DNA of 64,000 nt from an uncultured Bacteroides sp. (GTDB lineage Bacteria; Bacteroidota; Bacteroidia; Bacteroidales; Bacteroidaceae). Shown here piece by piece: positions 1 to 7,502 of the stretch. The notes below the pieces were generated by a model. The model ran no database searches, had not been told where the DNA came from, and worked only from the letters and a program-made list of their open reading frames with translations. The first letter of the stretch is position 1. Each line of letters begins with the position of its first letter. The stretch lies in assembly GCF_963675905.1 (NCBI RefSeq), contig NZ_OY780936.1:3295946-3359945 (forward strand), given 5' to 3'. The translations under genes were made by a program, and so were the position numbers.

Positions 1-213
1 TACTATCCACATAAGTTTTTCATTTCTACTAATACTTCTGGCATTTAAGATTTCTATAAATGATAATACTACAAAAATTATACAAACTAAGCTGCCAAAT
101 CCTGTTATAGCATCTGTTCCTGTCCATTGATTTTGTTTAGAAAATATAGCTGTGATTGCTGCAATAAGATATAGAATAAAGCTTACTGTAATTGTAATTC
201 CTTTGTTTTTCAT
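1..213 (-). CDS. Small membrane protein, cut by window edge
   Basis: An ATG at 213 (minus strand) opens a frame that stays open for 71 codons to the window edge, so the C-terminus is not visible. The protein begins MKNKGITITVSFILYLIAA, a hydrophobic helix starting a few residues after a basic N-terminus, and has a second hydrophobic stretch near residues 40-55 (SLVCIIFVVLSFIEIL). This is the layout of a two-helix inner-membrane protein. I do not recognise a family and infer no function beyond membrane location. The next gene on the other side (430-629) is also a small two-helix protein on the opposite strand, so the two may be a divergent pair. Confidence 0.55.
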   Translation of the reverse strand, partial: MKNKGITITVSFILYLIAAITAIFSKQNQWTGTDAITGFGSLVCIIFVVLSFIEILNARSISRNEKLMWIV

Positions 214-429
214 GTTCTTATAGATTTAGAGATTAAAAAATTATGTATTATATAGATTAAATATTCGATGTTTTTGATTTTATATTCTCATTATTATAGA
301 CTTAGCAAATGTATATTTTTTATTTATTCTTCTATCGATTTAAATAATTTTCTTTATTTTTTTGAGTTATATTTAACAAAAAGATATAGTCGTGTCTCTA
401 ATAACTGGAAATGTAACATCTTGTCCTTA

Positions 430-629
430 ATGATTGATTTTGGAAATTGTCTATTAGGCTTCTTTTTATTGATTCTTGGTATTGTGATTGTAATATATAT
501 TATCAGAACAAAAAAGGAGACGGGAGAAGATACTTATGGTGTAGTGCAATAGGTTTGGGATTTACTGCAGTCACATCTATTCTACTAGGGTTAGATCTGC
601 TTATAACAGAGGTTTTAAAGCTTGTGTAG
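430..629 (+). pseudogene. Small two-helix membrane protein, apparent frameshift
   Basis: An ATG at 430 starts MIDFGNCLLGFFLLILGIV followed by YIIRTKKETGEDTYG and then runs into a stop at 550-552. The neighbouring frame continues without a break from about 545 to 629 with IGLGFTAVTSILLGLDLL and a natural stop. Together they make one protein of about 65 residues with two hydrophobic helices joined by a charged loop, a common layout for small Bacteroidales membrane proteins. The joint lies at GGTGTAGTGC (538-547). Removing one GT there restores DTYGSAIGLGF. I infer a 2-base duplication or a sequencing error. An upstream in-frame ATG at 268 would add an AT-rich, Phe/Tyr-rich stretch that looks non-coding. 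The family is unknown. Confidence 0.45.
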
Positions 630-889
630 AAAAGCAGCGTTTAAGAATCAATGTTAAATAGCGAATATTGTTATAATGAAAAGTTCTACATGTAAGATTC
701 TGCTATATTAAATCATTTTGGATTAAAGATTGATTTAAAGGACGTCAAGCGTTGAAACTAATGGCATAAAGTAAAATTCCCTATATAAATCTTATAAAAT
801 GAAAGATTTGCAGACAATATCGATACTTCTATATAGATAAGTTAGAGCAAATTACTTCACAAATATGGCGATAGTTGCAAATTAAACTA

Positions 890-897
890 TACCTTTG
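890..897 (+). promoter_or_regulatory. Candidate -7 box for the acyl-CoA ligase gene
   Basis: TACCTTTG fits the Bacteroidales -7 element TAnnTTTG. No good -33 TTG is present at the expected distance, so support is partial. Transcription would begin near 904, which leaves about 20 bases before the ATG at 925 and argues against the in-frame TTG at 895 as the start. Confidence 0.4.
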
Positions 898-924
898 TCC
901 TCTGAAATTACAAAAAAACATAGT

Positions 925-2730
925 ATGACTTATCATCATTTATCTGTTTTGGTTCATCGCCAGGCCGAAAAATATGGCGACCGTGTGGCCCTGAAATACC
1001 GGGATTATGATAAGGGACAATGGATTCCTGTTACATGGAATCAGTTCTCTGAAACGGTTCAAGTTGCAGCTAATGCAATGGTTGAGATGGGGATAGCCGA
1101 ACAGGAAAATATCGGTGTGTTCTCTCAGAATAAATCGGAATGCTTATATACAGATTTTGCAGCTTTTGCCAATCGTGCTGTTACTATTCCGTTATATGCA
1201 ACCAGCTCTCCTTCACAGGCACAGTATATTGTGAATGATGCTGGAATTCGTTTCTTGTTTGTTGGTGAACAATTTCAATATGACGCAGCATTCACCGTTC
1301 TTCCTTTATGCGCTTCTTTGGAACGTCTTGTTATCTTCGACCGTGCGGTTGTGAAGGATAAACAGGATACTACTTCCATCTACTTTGATGAATTTCTGAA
1401 GTTAGGAGAAGCCAAACAGCATGCTGCTGTTGTTGAAGAACGTTCTTCAAAAGCTAGTTTCGATGATTTGGCAAATATTCTTTATACATCCGGAACAACG
1501 GGGGAGCCTAAGGGTGTGATGATTCATCATTCCTGCTATAAAGAGCAGATGAAAAATCATGATATTCGTCTGGTTACTATGACCGATCAGGATGTTTCTA
1601 TGAACTTTTTACCTCTTACTCATATTTTTGAAAAAACATGGGCGTATTATTGTATTCATAAGGGAGTTTTGACTTGCATAAACTTGCGTCCGAATGATAT
1701 ACAGATGACGATTAAGGAAATTCGTCCAACGTTGATGTGTAATGTTCCTCGTTTTTGGGAAAAAGTGTATGATGGTGTACAAGAAGTTATCAATCAGGCT
1801 ACAGGATTGAAAAAATCTTTGATGCTGGATGCTATTAAGGTTGGTAAAGTGCATAATGTTGATTATTTACGAGTAGGAAAAACTCCTCCGTTAATGAATC
1901 AGCTGAAATATAAGTTTTATGATAAAACAGTATTCTCTGTTCTGAGAAAAACTATTGGAATTGAAAATGGTAATTTCTTCCCAACTGCGGGTGCTGCTAT
2001 TTCGGATGAAATCAACGAATTTCTTCATTCGGTAGGCATAAATATCGTGGTAGGTTATGGATTGACTGAATCTACTGCAACAGTGTCTTGTTTAACTATG
2101 ACCAATTACACAATTGGTTCCGTAGGGAGAATAATGCCTGACCTGGAGGTTCAGATTGGAGAAAATAACGAGATTCTTCTTCGTGGCAAGTCTATCTCTA
2201 AAGGGTATTATAAGAAAGCTGAAGCAAATAAAGCTGCCTTTACGGAAGATGGCTGGTTCCGCACTGGTGATGCCGGATATATTAAAGATGGTGAGCTATA
2301 CTTAACAGAGCGTATCAAAGACTTGTTTAAGACATCTAACGGTAAGTATATTGCTCCACAGGCATTGGAAACCAAACTGGTTGTGGATCGGTTTATCGAA
2401 CAAGTTGCTATTATTGCCAATCAGCGTAAATATGTGTCGGCTCTTATTGTTCCCAACTATGAACATGTAATAGCTTATGCTAAAGAAAAGGGGATTGAAT
2501 ATTCTTCATTGCAGGAGTTATTGCAGAATCCTAAGATTATTGAACTGTTCAAGTCTCGTATTGATACACTGCAACAACAGTTTGCCCATTATGAACAGGT
2601 GAAGTATTTTTCATTGCTGCCTGAGCCGTTCAGCATGGAAAAAGGGGAGCTGACAAATACCTTGAAAATGAAAAGGAATATAATTGAGAATAACTATAAA
2701 GAAGTTATTGACAAGATGTATGAGGCGTAA
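925..2730 (+). CDS. Long-chain fatty-acid--CoA ligase (AMP-binding)
   Basis: ATP-dependent acyl-CoA synthetase of the ANL superfamily. It activates a fatty acid as acyl-AMP and passes it to CoA at the inner face of the membrane. The phosphate-binding motif YTSGTTGEPKG lies near residue 190, YGLTEST (adenine-binding region) near 380, and the hinge/A8 region TGDAGYIKDG...LYLTERIKDLFKTSNGKYI near 450-480. The length of about 600 residues is normal. The frame is also open from a TTG at 895, but I chose the ATG at 925 because MTYHHLSVLVHRQAEKYGDR is the natural family N-terminus and a -7 box overlaps the TTG. The gene stands alone and is followed at once by a strong terminator. Confidence 0.92.
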   Translation: MTYHHLSVLVHRQAEKYGDRVALKYRDYDKGQWIPVTWNQFSETVQVAANAMVEMGIAEQENIGVFSQNKSECLYTDFAAFANRAVTIPLYATSSPSQAQYIVNDAGIRFLFVGEQFQYDAAFTVLPLCASLERLVIFDRAVVKDKQDTTSIYFDEFLKLGEAKQHAAVVEERSSKASFDDLANILYTSGTTGEPKGVMIHHSCYKEQMKNHDIRLVTMTDQDVSMNFLPLTHIFEKTWAYYCIHKGVLTCINLRPNDIQMTIKEIRPTLMCNVPRFWEKVYDGVQEVINQATGLKKSLMLDAIKVGKVHNVDYLRVGKTPPLMNQLKYKFYDKTVFSVLRKTIGIENGNFFPTAGAAISDEINEFLHSVGINIVVGYGLTESTATVSCLTMTNYTIGSVGRIMPDLEVQIGENNEILLRGKSISKGYYKKAEANKAAFTEDGWFRTGDAGYIKDGELYLTERIKDLFKTSNGKYIAPQALETKLVVDRFIEQVAIIANQRKYVSALIVPNYEHVIAYAKEKGIEYSSLQELLQNPKIIELFKSRIDTLQQQFAHYEQVKYFSLLPEPFSMEKGELTNTLKMKRNIIENNYKEVIDKMYEA

Positions 2731-2752
2731 AGTCTAATCAATATACTGTTAA

Positions 2753-2779
2753 GGGATGCAATTTATGCATCCCTTTTTT
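2753..2779 (+). terminator. Rho-independent terminator after acyl-CoA ligase
   Basis: A perfect 8-bp stem, GGGATGCA / TGCATCCC, with a 5-base loop is followed by six T residues. It lies 22 bases past the ligase stop codon. Confidence 0.85.
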
Positions 2780-2847
2780 ATTTAATGTGTTTTGAAACAT
2801 GTGTCTTAACCTTGCTTATATTCTCTATAATCTATTTCTTTGTACCG

Positions 2848-2865
2848 CAGCATAGTTCAGTATGG
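2848..2865 (+). promoter_or_regulatory. Candidate FucR operator, copy 1 (upstream of fucR)
   Basis: The 18-base element CAGCAnnGTTCAGnATGG occurs here and again at 3898-3915 upstream of fucI, with 15 of 18 positions identical. In this copy the core is a short dyad, CATA-GTTCAG-TATG. A site shared by the regulator gene and its neighbouring target suggests autoregulation by FucR. This is inferred from position and sequence only. Confidence 0.5.
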
Positions 2866-2893
2866 ATAAAAGGCTGTAACTAGTTAATATAGA

Positions 2894-3874
2894 ATGAAAA
2901 AGGATTTTGGACAACATACAACTAAGGTTAAGCAACTGGCTGACTTGATAAGTAAGTCTATCTCAATGGGCACCTATAAAAAAGGCGATCCGCTTCCTTC
3001 TATTAACCAACTTAGTGCTGAATATAAAGTATCAAGAGATACAGTCTTTAAAGCCTTTAAAGATTTACAGGAACGTGGGGCTATTGATTCTACTCCCGGT
3101 AAAGGCTACTATGTAACGAATAAGATCGTTAATGTTCTTTTATTGCTGGATCAGTATTCGCCTTTCAAAGATGTGCTTTACAATAGTTTCATCAAACGCT
3201 TACCTGCCGGTTATAAGGTTGATTTGCTTTTCCATCAGTACAATGAACGTTTGTTTAAGACCTTGATCAGAGAATCTGCGGGACGTTACAATAAATACAT
3301 TGTGATGAACTTTAGTAATGATAAATTCTCTGATGTTTTGTGCAAGATTGATCCTAATAAGTTGCTTCTTCTCGATTTTGGTAAGTTTGACAAGTCTTCC
3401 TATTCTTATGTTTGTCAGGATTTTGATGATGGGTTATATAATAGCCTGAAATCGGTACTTCCTATTCTTGGTAAATATAAGAAACTGGTACTGGTATTTC
3501 CAAAAGATTTAATGCATCCTCAAAGTAGCAAGGACTATTTCAGGAAGTTCTGTGATGATAATGGTTTCTTGTGTGAAATTGCCGATTCTCTTGATGAATG
3601 CAAACTTCAGCATGGGGTGGCTTATCTGGTAATTAAACTTCAGGATGTTGTTGATATTATAAAGCAGAGTAGGGCACTAAACCTTAAATGTGGCAGTGAT
3701 ATTGGTGTTTTGGCTTACAACGATATCCCTTCTTATGAGGTTATTGATAACGGAATTACTGCTTTGACTATAAATTGGGAAAAGATGGGGGCTAAAGTTG
3801 CCGACTTTGTTCTGAATAATACTAAAATATATGAGTATTTGCCTACGGAAGTAATTCTTCGTAGCTCTTTATAA
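2894..3874 (+). CDS. fucR: GntR-family transcriptional regulator, probable FucR
   Basis: A DNA-binding regulator of 326 residues. The N-terminal winged helix (about residues 8-75) has the GntR signature GDPLPSINQLSAEYKVSRDT followed by VFKAFKDLQERGAIDSTPGKGYYV. The remainder (about 80-326) resembles a periplasmic-binding-protein/LacI-type sensor domain, as in the Bacteroides fucose regulator, and is not a short FadR or UTRA domain. It lies directly upstream of L-fucose isomerase in the same direction, the order fucR-fucI known from the Bacteroides fucose operon. By analogy it should repress in the absence of L-fucose. A repeated 18-base element upstream of this gene and of fucI is a likely operator. 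The name rests on context and domain layout. Confidence 0.8.
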   Translation: MKKDFGQHTTKVKQLADLISKSISMGTYKKGDPLPSINQLSAEYKVSRDTVFKAFKDLQERGAIDSTPGKGYYVTNKIVNVLLLLDQYSPFKDVLYNSFIKRLPAGYKVDLLFHQYNERLFKTLIRESAGRYNKYIVMNFSNDKFSDVLCKIDPNKLLLLDFGKFDKSSYSYVCQDFDDGLYNSLKSVLPILGKYKKLVLVFPKDLMHPQSSKDYFRKFCDDNGFLCEIADSLDECKLQHGVAYLVIKLQDVVDIIKQSRALNLKCGSDIGVLAYNDIPSYEVIDNGITALTINWEKMGAKVADFVLNNTKIYEYLPTEVILRSSL

Positions 3875-3897
3875 GCTCTTTTTTTATATGTATTTAT

Positions 3898-3915
3898 CAG
3901 CACTGTTCAGCATGG
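3898..3915 (+). promoter_or_regulatory. Candidate FucR operator, copy 2 (upstream of fucI)
   Basis: This is the second copy of CAGCAnnGTTCAGnATGG, 51 bases before the fucI start and 24 bases after the fucR stop. Both copies lie 28-51 bases upstream of a start codon. That placement would suit repression, but no clear -7 box could be placed beside either copy. Confidence 0.5.
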
Positions 3916-3965
3916 GGTTTAAGATTTAATTAATATGATATTTAACGCTTTACACTAATGTAATT

Positions 3966-5735
3966 ATGAAAAACTATCCAAAAATCGGGATTCGTCCTAC
4001 TATCGATGCACGTCAGGATGGCGTACGTGAAAGTCTTGAAGAAAAGACTATGAACCTGGCAAAAGCTGTGGCTAATTTGATTTCTTCAAATTTAAAGAAT
4101 GGCGACGGTTCTCCGGTAGAATGTGTAATTGCTGACAGTACTATTGGCCGCGTGGCCGAAACTGCTGCTTGTGCCCAGAAATTTGAACGTGAAGGGGTAG
4201 GAGCAACTATTACCGTAACTTCTTGCTGGTGTTACGGAGCCGAAACAATGGATATGAATCCTCATTATCCAAAGGCTGTTTGGGGATTTAATGGAACAGA
4301 ACGTCCGGGAGCTGTTTATCTGGCTGCTGTTCTTGCTGCTCATGCACAAAAAGGACTTCCTGCCTTTGGTATTTATGGCCGTGATGTTCAGGATTTGGAT
4401 GACAATACTATTCCGGAGGATGTAGCTGAAAAACTTCTTCGCTTTGCACGTGCTGCTCAGGCAGTAGCTACCATGAGAGGAAAATCTTATCTTTCTGTAG
4501 GTAGTGTTTCCATGGGTATTGCCGGATCTATCGTTGATGCTAATTTCTTTCAGGAATATTTAGGTATGCGTAATGAATCGGTAGATATGAGTGAAATTAT
4601 CCGTCGGGTAAATGAAGGCATCTATGATAAGGAAGAGTTTGCAAAAGCGATGAAATGGACAGAAAAATATTGTAAACAGAATGAAGGTACTGACTTTAAT
4701 GTTCCTGCTAAGATAAAAACACGCGAAGCTAAGGATGCTGACTGGGAATTTGTTGTGAAAATGACTATCATCCTACGTGATTTGATGCATGGTAATCCTA
4801 AACTAAGAGAGCTGGGTTTCAAAGAAGAAGCATTGGGACATAATGCTATTGCTGGTGGTTTCCAGGGACAGCGTCAGTGGACAGATTTTATGCCGAATGG
4901 TGATTTCTCTGAAGCTTTGCTTAATACTTCTTTCGATTGGAACGGCATACGTGAAGCTTTTGTTCTTGCAACAGAAAATGATGCATGCAATGGTGTTGCC
5001 ATGCTATTTGGACATCTACTTACTCAAACTGCTCAGATATTCTCTGATGTACGTACTTTCTGGAGCCCGGAGGCTGTAGAAAGAGTGACTGGAAAGAAGC
5101 TTACCGGATTGGCAGCTAATGGTATTATCCATTTGATAAATTCTGGTGCAACAACTTTGGATGGAACCGGACAGCAAACAAAAGATGGGCAACCTGCCAT
5201 GAAACCGGCTTGGGAAATAACTGAAAAAGAAGTAGAAGATTGTTTGGCTGCTACTACATGGTATCCTGCCAACCGTGATTATTTCCGTGGAGGTGGCTAC
5301 TCTTCAAATTTCTTATCTAAAGGAGGCATGCCTGTAACCATGATGCGTCTTAACCTGGTAAAAGGTCTGGGACCGGTGCTTCAGATTGCTGAAGGATGGA
5401 CTGTTGAAATTGATTCGGATATTCACGAAGCGCTTAATCTTCGTACTGATAAAACATGGCCTACTACTTGGTTTGTTCCTAGATTGTGTGATAAACCTGC
5501 TTTCAAGGATGTATATTCTGTAATGAATAACTGGGGAGCAAATCATGGTGCAATTAGTTATGGACACATTGGTAAGGATTTAATTACTTTGGCTTCAATT
5601 CTTCGTATTCCTGTATGTATGCATAATGTAAATGAGGATGAATTATTCCGTCCTGCTGCATGGAATGCTTTTGGTATGGATAAAGAAGGAGCCGACTACA
5701 GAGCTTGTGCTAATTACGGACCTATTTATAAATAG
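3966..5735 (+). CDS. fucI: L-fucose isomerase
   Basis: Converts L-fucose to L-fuculose in the cytoplasm, the first step of fucose use. It also commonly accepts D-arabinose. The 589-residue length matches the family. Recognisable segments are [20 protein letters not shown] at the start, [19 protein letters not shown] near 90, [19 protein letters not shown] near 180, and the metal-site region [20 protein letters not shown] near 337 with SDVRTFW just after. It follows the regulator gene by 91 bases. Fuculokinase, fuculose-phosphate aldolase and the fucose permease, usually next in this operon, are not here: the next gene is prfB behind a strong terminator. The rest of the pathway must lie elsewhere or be absent. 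Confidence 0.95.
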   Translation: MKNYPKIGIRPTIDARQDGVRESLEEKTMNLAKAVANLISSNLKNGDGSPVECVIADSTIGRVAETAACAQKFEREGVGATITVTSCWCYGAETMDMNPHYPKAVWGFNGTERPGAVYLAAVLAAHAQKGLPAFGIYGRDVQDLDDNTIPEDVAEKLLRFARAAQAVATMRGKSYLSVGSVSMGIAGSIVDANFFQEYLGMRNESVDMSEIIRRVNEGIYDKEEFAKAMKWTEKYCKQNEGTDFNVPAKIKTREAKDADWEFVVKMTIILRDLMHGNPKLRELGFKEEALGHNAIAGGFQGQRQWTDFMPNGDFSEALLNTSFDWNGIREAFVLATENDACNGVAMLFGHLLTQTAQIFSDVRTFWSPEAVERVTGKKLTGLAANGIIHLINSGATTLDGTGQQTKDGQPAMKPAWEITEKEVEDCLAATTWYPANRDYFRGGGYSSNFLSKGGMPVTMMRLNLVKGLGPVLQIAEGWTVEIDSDIHEALNLRTDKTWPTTWFVPRLCDKPAFKDVYSVMNNWGANHGAISYGHIGKDLITLASILRIPVCMHNVNEDELFRPAAWNAFGMDKEGADYRACANYGPIYK

Positions 5736-5785
5736 TCAGTTTTAAGCTATAACTGAATAGCTTTATAATATATAAAATAGCTTTT

Positions 5786-5824
5786 ATGGGGTTGTTCTAA
5801 GACAGAACAGCCCCATTTTTTCTT
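5786..5824 (+). terminator. Terminator after fucI
   Basis: A 13-bp stem, ATGGGGTTGTTCT / AGAACAGCCCCAT, with one G-T pair and a 5-base loop runs into TTTTT. It closes the fucR-fucI unit. Confidence 0.85.
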
Positions 5825-5974
5825 CTTTTCTTTGCATCTCAATCCGATAACGCCTTTGGATAACCAATTTTAAAGACTTATCTTTTCTTTTTTACACGAC
5901 CTTTTTTCTTGTCTAAAAAGTTGTTATTATGCACTATTTTGGTTTATCTCTTTTATAGCTAATAAAATAATCCT

Positions 5975-5982
5975 TATCTTTG
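5975..5982 (+). promoter_or_regulatory. -7 box of the prfB promoter
   Basis: TATCTTTG matches TAnnTTTG exactly and lies 30 bases upstream of the prfB ATG at 6012. The region 19-21 bases further upstream is AT-rich without a clear TTG. Confidence 0.55.
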
Positions 5983-6011
5983 CAGCCTCAAAAAATAATA
6001 AAAAATCAGAG

Positions 6012-7131
6012 ATGATAACAATCGAACAACTTAAAGACGTGAAAGAGCGCACTGATGCGCTGAGGAGGTACCTTTGACATCGACAATAAATTAGTTCAGG
6101 TCGAAGAAGAACAACTGAGAACTCAGGCTCCCGGATTTTGGGATGATGCAAAAGCAGCCGAGGCTCAAATGAAAAAAGTAAAAGGAATCCAGGGATGGAT
6201 TGAGGGATACAATGAAATGAAAACTCTGGCTGACGAGTTGGAACTGGCTTTTGACTTTTACAAAGACGAACTGGTTACTGAAGCAGAAGTTGATGAAAAC
6301 TATGCCAAAGCTGTGGAAATGCTTGAAAATCTGGAGCTGAAAAATATGCTTCGTGAAGAAGCTGATCAACTGGGATGCGTTTTAAAGATAAACTCGGGTG
6401 CCGGTGGTACAGAAAGTCAGGACTGGGCTTCTATGCTGATGCGTATGTATATGCGGTGGGCAGAGGCAAATAACTACAAACTGACAATCAATAACATTCT
6501 TGATGGAGATGAAGCCGGAATAAAAACGGTTACCATGCAGGTGGAAGGTGATTATGCTTATGGATATCTGAAGGGAGAAAATGGTGTTCACCGCCTGGTT
6601 CGTGTATCGCCTTTCAATGCTCAGGGAAAACGAATGACTTCATTTGCTTCGGTCTTTGTAACGCCTTTAGTTGATGATTCCATAGAAATAGAAATTAATC
6701 CGGCTGATTATACCTGGGATACATTCCGTTCGGGCGGTGCCGGTGGACAGAATGTAAATAAGGTTGAAACAGGTGTTCGTATCCGCTATAACTACAAAGA
6801 TCCGGATACAGGTGAAACTCGTGAAATTCTGATTGAAAATACGGAGAGTCGTTCTCAGCTAGATAACCGTGAGAATGCAATGAGATTGCTTCGTTCACAG
6901 TTGTATGACATTGCTCTTCAGAAGAAGATGGCTTTGCAAGCTAAAGTTGAAGCTGGAAAGAAGAAGATAGAATGGGGATCACAGATTCGTAGTTATGTAT
7001 TTGATGATCGCCGGGTGAAGGATCACCGCACAAACTTCCAGACTTCGGATGTAGGAGGAGTGATGGATGGCAAAATAGATGGCTTTATCAAAGCATATCT
7101 GATGGAATTTGCCGGTGAATCGGAAGAATAA
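6012..7131 (+). CDS. prfB: Peptide chain release factor 2, programmed +1 frameshift
   Basis: RF2 reads UGA and UAA stop codons and releases the finished peptide. The gene is in two frames: 6012-6074 (21 codons, ending R-R-Y-L) and, after skipping T6075, 6076-7131. The product has 372 residues. The second frame begins DIDNKLVQVEEEQ and carries the RF2 codon-recognition tripeptide SPF (RVSPFNAQGKRM) and the peptidyl-hydrolase motif GGQ (SGGAGGQNVNKVETGVR). In the zero frame a TGA stop follows CTT, so low RF2 activity favours slipping into the productive frame and RF2 sets its own level. A plain ORF search sees only the second part, with a false start at 6169. A -7 box lies 30 bases upstream. 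Confidence 0.95.
6063..6078 (+). other. prfB: prfB +1 programmed frameshift site
   Basis: AGGAGG at 6063-6068, a 3-base spacer (TAC), then CTTTGAC at 6072-6078. This is the classic layout: a Shine-Dalgarno-like stimulator three bases before the slippery CTT codon and an in-frame TGA followed by C, a weak stop context. The zero frame ends at TGA 6075-6077. The +1 frame reads GAC at 6076. Confidence 0.95.
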
Positions 7132-7209
7132 TTTTTTTATTTAGAAATGGCGATGTACTCTTGTAAATATTTGTTTTCTGATAGAAATTATTTTTTAAAT
7201 AAATATTGC

Positions 7210-7239
7210 TTGCAATATGATATTTTATTTTTAATTTTG
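7210..7239 (+). promoter_or_regulatory. Promoter for the 43-residue membrane protein
   Basis: TTG at 7210-7212, a 19-base spacer, then TAATTTTG at 7232-7239 gives a full Bacteroidales promoter. Transcription would start near 7246, about 40 bases before the ATG at 7286. The -33 element lies inside the 17-base sequence TAAATATTGCTTGCAAT (7200-7216), which recurs at the same place in the promoter at 33542. Confidence 0.7.
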
Positions 7240-7285
7240 GAGGAAACACGCAAGAGAACATGTTAAACCTAATAATTTAAATGCC

Positions 7286-7417
7286 ATGGGAAAGAATAAA
7301 AAGGCTATAAACGCTAAAAAGGAAGAGCTTCAGGCTAAAAGAGTATTTCAGATTGTAGTTGTTGCACTAATTATTTTGTGTTTACTCCTGTTGCTTAGTT
7401 CTTCTTTATTTGCATAA
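7286..7417 (+). CDS. 43-residue single-helix membrane protein
   Basis: A short gene between prfB and the porin. The protein starts MGKNKKAINAKKEELQAKRV, a strongly basic head, and continues with one hydrophobic helix (about residues 21-43) that ends the protein. By the positive-inside rule the head faces the cytoplasm. Support for a real gene is good: a full promoter upstream, an ATG near the expected transcript start, a basic-then-hydrophobic pattern, and a hairpin just after the stop. An earlier ATG at 7281 is out of frame and gives only nine codons. I recognise no family and assign no function. Confidence 0.7.
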   Translation: MGKNKKAINAKKEELQAKRVFQIVVVALIILCLLLLLSSSLFA

Positions 7418-7422
7418 AATTC

Positions 7423-7459
7423 AAGCGGAAGAGGAGAACCTTTTCCGCTTCTTTATTTT
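7423..7459 (+). terminator. Terminator after the small membrane protein
   Basis: An 8-bp stem, AAGCGGAA / TTCCGCTT, with a 12-base loop is followed by a T-rich stretch (CTTTATTTTC). It lies 5 bases after the stop and separates the small gene from the porin. Confidence 0.65.
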
Positions 7460-7502
7460 CTTCCCAAGGCAGCAATAAGTATTATATTACAATTAATTAG
7501 TT

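Noticed and set aside
708-738. Inverted repeat TTAAATCA / TGATTTAA
   Set aside because: Eight AT-rich base pairs with a 15-base loop and no T-tract or neighbouring signal; this is expected by chance in such sequence.
6169-7131. prfB starting at the ATG at 6169
   Set aside because: The conserved RF2 sequence runs upstream through 6076 and joins the 6012 frame across a classic +1 frameshift site.
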